The notes under the pieces were generated by a model. It was given only the letters and a program-made list of their open reading frames with translations. It ran no database searches and was not told the DNA's origin. Positions 59,905-64,000 of a stretch of 64,000 nt of DNA are shown here, piece by piece; the first letter of the stretch is position 1, and each line of letters starts with the position of its first letter. The position numbers and the translations under genes are program-made. Source of the DNA: a virus; IMG/VR virus record IMGVR_UViG_3300042455_001086, positions 1-64,000 of that record. One strand, 5' to 3'.

Positions 59905-60641
59905 TATTCGTTGTATAACATTTTAATAATTTCAACATCGATAGGTGCGTATTCAGTTGTAGTAGTCCAACCTTGGTAAAACATACTATTTGGATAATCG
60001 TAAGAATCTTGTTTGAAACCTAAAGCTTGAGTAAATTCTTCACGAAGTAAGTGTTTTTGACCGTCAATATCTGTACATCTAAAAATATCAACAAACATAT
60101 TTGCATCATAAATAACAGAACCAGAATTTGTAGTAAATAAACCCCAATTGTCCTCAACATAATTAGCAGCATATGGTTCTACATTTACATAATCTTGAGC
60201 TGAACCGAAAACAACAACAAAATTAGCCTCACTTCTTGAATTAACAAATTTGATGTTAATCGGATCAATATAAGAATTTAATTCATTTACAATACTTTTA
60301 AATTCGTCCATAAGGTAATCACGCTTTTGACCCATAACATATACCTTAACATCACTATTCCACTTTGAGATTTGGTCACCTGAACCATACTCTGAACCTC
60401 TACAAATAGTATTAAAGTAGTTGATTGCTTCTTTTGAATGTTCAACAGGCTCACTAGGTTCAGTAGGTTGATTATCACTTTCAGTTTGAGTTTGTGTTTT
60501 ATTACCACTACCATATTGAGTTGATAATGTATCAACCAAATCTGAAATATTGTTTAAATCAGATAATGACTTATTTTTTGAGTTTTCATACATAAAAAAT
60601 GCTACACCCAAAACTACGACTAAAGAGAAAACTGTTTTCAT
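59904..60641 (-). CDS. DUF2927-like secreted or anchored protein
   Basis: 245 residues. N-terminal signal/anchor VFSLVVVLGVAFFMYENS. The C-terminal half matches DUF2927: HLLREEFTQALGFKQDSYDY, then PNSMFYQG and a final PIDVEIIKMLYNE. The family looks like a zinc-peptidase relative with the motif E-E-x-x-Q-A-L-G, in which the usual HExxH is altered. Envelope-located; role unknown. Confidence 0.7.
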   Translation of the reverse strand: MKTVFSLVVVLGVAFFMYENSKNKSLSDLNNISDLVDTLSTQYGSGNKTQTQTESDNQPTEPSEPVEHSKEAINYFNTICRGSEYGSGDQISKWNSDVKVYVMGQKRDYLMDEFKSIVNELNSYIDPINIKFVNSRSEANFVVVFGSAQDYVNVEPYAANYVEDNWGLFTTNSGSVIYDANMFVDIFRCTDIDGQKHLLREEFTQALGFKQDSYDYPNSMFYQGWTTTTEYAPIDVEIIKMLYNE

Positions 60642-60763
60642 ATTTTTTATTGTTTTAATTGATTACAATACAAAGATATATGTTTTATTTGGATTTACAA
60701 AACATTTTTTGAAAAAAATATTAAATTCTTTTAAGATTTGATATGGTCATCACTAATATGAAC

Positions 60764-60996
60764 TCATTGTATAAATTCTTTATTACAGTTAATACAGTTT
60801 GATTTTTTTATTTTACCATAGTTATGTAGTTTAAAATCAATAGGTAAATTCTTCATTTTTTTTAAAGTTATACCTAATTTATTTGCAATTTTTTTTATAT
60901 ATGTATCACTTACAGAATAAATTCTTCCTATTTCTCGATAAGATTTACCATCAACAAAAATTAATCTTTCTAAATCTTCTTTATTATATTTTTTTG
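60764..60996 (-). pseudogene. Fragment of an HTH/zinc-ribbon endonuclease
   Basis: The frame SYREIGRIYSVSDTYIKKIA ... CINCNKEF is coding-like and resembles DNA-binding parts of phage endonucleases. It has no start codon of its own and runs into the tRNA-Arg gene, so it is probably a truncated remnant. Confidence 0.5.
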
Positions 60997-61069
60997 TATC
61001 CCTATCAGGGTTCGAACCTGAATAATTTCTTTAGAAGAGAAATATGTTATCCAGTTACATCATAGAGAC
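60997..61069 (-). tRNA. tRNA-Arg(TCT), copy 2
   Basis: Anticodon arm TTTCT-CTTCTAA-AGAAA, acceptor GTCTCTA/TAGGGAT, T-arm TCAGG-TTCGAAC-CCTGA. Confidence 0.88.
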
Positions 61070-61074
61070 ATATA

Positions 61075-61251
61075 TTAAATCTTTTTAACTTCGTATTTAT
61101 GTCCAGAATCCGAGTTGAGTTGAAATGTATCTTTCATTTTTTCCGCTTCTTTTTCTGTATCAAATTCCCATATTTCACCTTGACTATCTAATAAAATAAC
61201 CGGGACTCTTTTTTTATTTTCAGTTTTTACATGTTTAACAATTACATACAT
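61075..61251 (-). CDS. Small hypothetical protein (58 aa)
   Basis: Frame MYVIVKHVKTENKKRVPVIL...DTEKEAEKMKDTFQLN resembles a compact alpha/beta unit such as those reading instructions for residue-level edits in small phage proteins; no family recognised. Ends 5 bp before tRNA-Arg. Confidence 0.55.
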   Translation of the reverse strand: MYVIVKHVKTENKKRVPVILLDSQGEIWEFDTEKEAEKMKDTFQLNSDSGHKYEVKKI

Positions 61252-61357
61252 AGCTTATCTTTTTTATTCAATTATGAGTAATTGATTTTGTTTTGTCAAA
61301 TTAAATATTAAATTTTTAATCTTTTTTCCCTTAACCAAATCTAATATAAAACAAAAT

Positions 61358-61373
61358 AGGAACCGAAGTTCCT
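61358..61373 (-). terminator. Intrinsic terminator with UUCG tetraloop
   Basis: AGGAAC-TTCG-GTTCCT followed by ATTTTGTTTT on the minus strand. Confidence 0.8.
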
Positions 61374-61461
61374 ACTTTGCTAGATAATTAACACCTCCTT
61401 CTTTTGTTGGTTTATCCTTACCGGACAACTACATCCAGTAAGTGTTTTTGAGACATTATCC
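61374..61461 (-). ncRNA. Possible small structured 3' RNA with AGGAGGUG segment
   Basis: 9-bp stem CTTACTGGA/TCCGGTAAG (61417-61425 with 61434-61442), followed by AAGGAGGTG (61392-61400, minus) and then the UUCG terminator. Could be a processed 3' UTR RNA. Confidence 0.35.
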
Positions 61462-62868
61462 TTATCTCATTGTTTTTCTTTTTATTTCTTTCAAACTCAA
61501 TCTAATGTTTCTTGAAAGAGATTCCTCAAGTTGTGTTCCTGCTTGTTGTGATGCTTTATTTTCTTCGGCATTAGGGCTAAATCTATTTGTTGATGTATTT
61601 AATTCTCTTAACATTGTTTCATAATCTTTTCCACCAACACCAAGGAAACCTTTTAGATTTACTCTACCACATTTTCTAACCAATTTTTTTAATGTTGTTA
61701 AAGTATCAAAATATTCATTCTCACCACCTTTATAATTACTACTATAAGTTTGGTTCATTGAATCAGCACATTCAGCGTCATCATTAGATGCCATACAAGC
61801 ATGTAATACTGTTATTGCAGCTCTACACGAATCTTTATCAGCATATTGACTTTGGACATCTTTTATTGCTCTTTTAGCTTGTCTTCCAGATGCTGAGGTT
61901 TTTACAAATTCTTTATAATCTGAAACATTTATACCTTGTTTTCTAGCATCTTCTTTTTGTTTTGCATTCATCGGCCATATTTGTCTATCACCCTCAATCT
62001 CATTTGCATATTTTAATAAGACTTCATCACAATCACCACCTTGACAAAGTTTTTTAACTGAAGTTGGGTTTTTCGCCTCCTGTGTTCCCGGTAATGCAGC
62101 GTCTCTTGTATAACCCATTCTTTTTAACATACTCTCAACTTCATCTGGAATATCAAAACCTCTTTCTTCCCCACCTAAACTCACCCAAATAAAATATTTT
62201 CCTGGTTCTGTAAATTCTTGTTTTAAACCATCCAATGATGTTTTTTTAATATATTGTTTTTTATCATTTACACCCATACCAGTATTCAAATCAACAGGTT
62301 CATATAGTGTTCCGATTCCAGATTTTGGTCTAACTTTTGTATAACTAAAACCGGTTTCTTTAGCACCACTCGGACCAACAAGTTCATCAACTCTAATTGA
62401 TTGCTCAGCAGAAAGATTTTTAACATCAGACACAAAACTTTCACCTCTTTTTAATTCTGGACATACTAACTGATTTTCAGAATATGGTTTTTCTTTATTT
62501 CCAGTATCTTGTTTTACAAGTAAAAAAGCTCCTTTTGAATTTCTTTTGGCAAATACAAAAAATCTAAGATCATTTAACATAAATGATACATATTGGTCAC
62601 CGGCGTTGACATTATTAACACCAGAATTTCTTAATTTTTGAATATTCTCTGGTTTAATATTTCCGATTTTACTTATATTTTTAGCCCCTTTATTCGTTAA
62701 ACAACCAGCAGGTCCTGAAATCCAGGTTAGCCATTCTTCTGGTGTTTTAAAAGAAATAGCACTATCTTGTTCATTTAATATTTGTTCAGAAATAAGTGGT
62801 TTTACATCACCCATTTTTGTTTCAAGAAGTCCAAGCATTCTTTTAATTTCTAAATTAACATTTTTCAT
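61462..62868 (-). CDS. Large ISEQ-leader protein
   Basis: 468 residues. Leader EIKRMLGLLETKMGDVKPLISEQ-type (class 2). Contains several cysteines (SCRAAITVLHACMAS, LVRKCGRVNL) and Trp-rich patches. C-terminus basic (SLKEIKRKTMR). No known domain. Probably a virion or ejected protein of the same group as those at 28746 and 40253. Confidence 0.6.
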   Translation of the reverse strand: MKNVNLEIKRMLGLLETKMGDVKPLISEQILNEQDSAISFKTPEEWLTWISGPAGCLTNKGAKNISKIGNIKPENIQKLRNSGVNNVNAGDQYVSFMLNDLRFFVFAKRNSKGAFLLVKQDTGNKEKPYSENQLVCPELKRGESFVSDVKNLSAEQSIRVDELVGPSGAKETGFSYTKVRPKSGIGTLYEPVDLNTGMGVNDKKQYIKKTSLDGLKQEFTEPGKYFIWVSLGGEERGFDIPDEVESMLKRMGYTRDAALPGTQEAKNPTSVKKLCQGGDCDEVLLKYANEIEGDRQIWPMNAKQKEDARKQGINVSDYKEFVKTSASGRQAKRAIKDVQSQYADKDSCRAAITVLHACMASNDDAECADSMNQTYSSNYKGGENEYFDTLTTLKKLVRKCGRVNLKGFLGVGGKDYETMLRELNTSTNRFSPNAEENKASQQAGTQLEESLSRNIRLSLKEIKRKTMR

Positions 62869-62887
62869 TTTCTTATATATTTAAATT

Positions 62888-63754
62888 TTATAATTCACCA
62901 CAAATATCAGAAATATCGGATGTGGTTATTTTACTTTTTTTAATTTCACTTTGAACCAATTTATCAAGTTCATCATCATATTTACCTGTTTGTTCAAGAC
63001 CTAAACATCCTTGAAGTTTTTTAATCTGGCCACCAGAAATTCCATCTTTACATCCTTTATAAAACTCACCAGAACAAACAACATAAGATAGATCATCATC
63101 TTTTTCCGTTTCTGAACCCTTATTACCCCCACCTGGATCACGAAGACCTTCGTCCTCTTTGGTTTTATTTTCAATTTTTTTATAACCTGGAACATCTCCA
63201 TCAACTTCCATTGTTTTCTTTACAGCACCTGATAAACCATTCATTACAATTGTGTCAAAATTTTGATAAACCTCATCCATCAAAACTTCACCCAAGTCTT
63301 GAGTATAAAGTTTTTCATATTCTTTTTTAACTTTACAATAATCACCAATTGATCTTATTTTCTTTAATAATTTTGTTACAGTTTCATTATATGTTCCCCA
63401 ATCCATCCCCAATGTGTACCAATCACTCCAATTAAAAGACTTATTTAATTTTTTTGCAATATATTGATAATCATTTGGGTTGTTAAATGTTTTTAATTTA
63501 CTAGAAGTTGGTATATCACACCCTTTATTGATTTGACTAAAAGCATCTTTACTTTTTTGTCCGGTTAATGAATCCCAATTTTTATAAAGTGCCGCAGCAC
63601 CACCAGCCGCAAGACCAATACCAAGTAATGTCAAAAAAAACTCGTTTAGTGGTTCTTTATCCTCCTTTAGATACAATTGGTTTGTTGCTTTTTTGTGCAT
63701 TTCAAGGATTCTCTGTTTCTCATATTGATCCAAAAAATATAAAGGTTTTTTCAT
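62888..63754 (-). CDS. Membrane-associated protein with peptidoglycan-binding-like C-terminus
   Basis: 288 residues. N-terminus (YEKQRILEMHKKATNQLYLK) resembles the leader class 2. One hydrophobic helix near residues 37-58 (FFLTLLGIGLAAGGAAALY). The C-terminal ~50 residues (GQIKKLQGCLGLEQTGKYDD) look like the peptidoglycan-binding domain 1 repeat (I..LQ..L....TG.YD). It may act at the cell wall during entry or lysis. Overlaps the upstream gene by 4 bp. Confidence 0.62.
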   Translation of the reverse strand: MKKPLYFLDQYEKQRILEMHKKATNQLYLKEDKEPLNEFFLTLLGIGLAAGGAAALYKNWDSLTGQKSKDAFSQINKGCDIPTSSKLKTFNNPNDYQYIAKKLNKSFNWSDWYTLGMDWGTYNETVTKLLKKIRSIGDYCKVKKEYEKLYTQDLGEVLMDEVYQNFDTIVMNGLSGAVKKTMEVDGDVPGYKKIENKTKEDEGLRDPGGGNKGSETEKDDDLSYVVCSGEFYKGCKDGISGGQIKKLQGCLGLEQTGKYDDELDKLVQSEIKKSKITTSDISDICGEL

Positions 63755-63999
63755 AATAATGTATTTGCTTTTCCTCTTGTTAATTTATTTAAAGATTTCC
63801 AGGTTACTTTATAGTCAATTTGATTTGCAACACTCCTTGTAAGTCCGGTTTCCCACTTTGTTACAGTCGGATAACCATTGCCACCACCAGAAGTCGCCGT
63901 TGATCCACCACCTTCTTCTTGTTCATCAATTTCACCTTCGCTTTTATCACTAAAAGTAAATTTTTGCATAATTGAAATTAAATCTTCAAGATTATCCAT
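63751..63999 (-). CDS. Small protein with acidic N-terminus
   Basis: 82 residues: LEDLISIMQKFTFSDK then a Gly/Ser-rich linker (GGGSTATSGGGNGYP) and a basic C-terminal segment. Start ATG at 63997-63999, so the gene is complete though at the window edge. Stop overlaps the next gene start by 4 bp (coupled). Function unknown. Confidence 0.55.
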   Translation of the reverse strand: MDNLEDLISIMQKFTFSDKSEGEIDEQEEGGGSTATSGGGNGYPTVTKWETGLTRSVANQIDYKVTWKSLNKLTRGKANTLL

Positions 64000-64000
64000 A

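Noticed and set aside
1-64000. Bacterial chromosome or integrated prophage
   Set aside because: No integrase, att duplication or host metabolic genes; continuous T4-like structural block and tRNA array fit a lytic phage genome.

Overview
The window is a 64 kb piece of a large, AT-rich tailed-phage genome with T4-like head and packaging genes. The host is probably a member of the Bacteroidetes, most likely a flavobacterium-like lineage. Three things point there: TAnnTTTG promoter boxes (the Bacteroidetes -7 element) in front of many genes, A-rich leaders in place of Shine-Dalgarno sites, and a secreted protein with a CUB-like domain and a tail resembling a type IX secretion signal.

Layout. 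1-6.1 kb: the end of a repetitive tail fibre, small unknown proteins and the secreted CUB-like protein. 6.2-30.7 kb, almost all on the minus strand: the morphogenesis block. In transcription order it holds several unknown virion or core proteins, the large terminase (one intein), the portal (two inteins), a core-like coiled-coil protein, the prohead protease, the scaffold and the major capsid protein. A GIY-YIG gene and a Vsr-like endonuclease gene have invaded it, and a phage-encoded ribosomal protein bS21 lies on the opposite strand. 30.7-41.8 kb: a secreted CAP protein, a UVR-motif protein beside a ClpC-like ATPase whose gene is broken in two by a split intein with a free-standing endonuclease gene between the halves, an M20/M42 peptidase, a tmRNA, a rhomboid protease and possible capsid-internal proteins. 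41.85-42.81 kb: a noncoding gene of about 0.94 kb with its own promoter, boxA-like leader and terminator. 43-45.4 kb: M15 peptidase, GAF protein, holin-like protein and small genes. 45.4-61.1 kb: a minus-strand array of more than 25 tRNAs covering all 20 amino acids if the odd tRNA-Asp is counted. It includes a tRNA-Leu(UAA) with a group I intron, several misshapen tRNA-like genes, structured spacers and four or five mobile endonuclease genes. 61-64 kb: further unknown proteins with the shared N-terminal leaders.

How it fits together. At least eight proteins start with a short amphipathic leader ending in [I/L]-x-E, the same pattern as the predicted maturation site of the major capsid protein. 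I infer that these are capsid-targeting peptides removed by the prohead protease, so the phage may carry a sizeable set of internal proteins. A second set carries a different leader ending in ISEQ. The tRNAs, tmRNA, bS21 and a YqeY-like protein point to strong control of translation. ClpC, the UVR protein, rhomboid, M20/M42 and M15 peptidases suggest an unusually large protein-turnover and envelope toolkit. The best candidates for an undescribed system are the fractured ClpC locus, the shared leader family, the large noncoding RNA, and the promoter pattern TAnnTTTG-N4-ATG that implies leaderless mRNAs.
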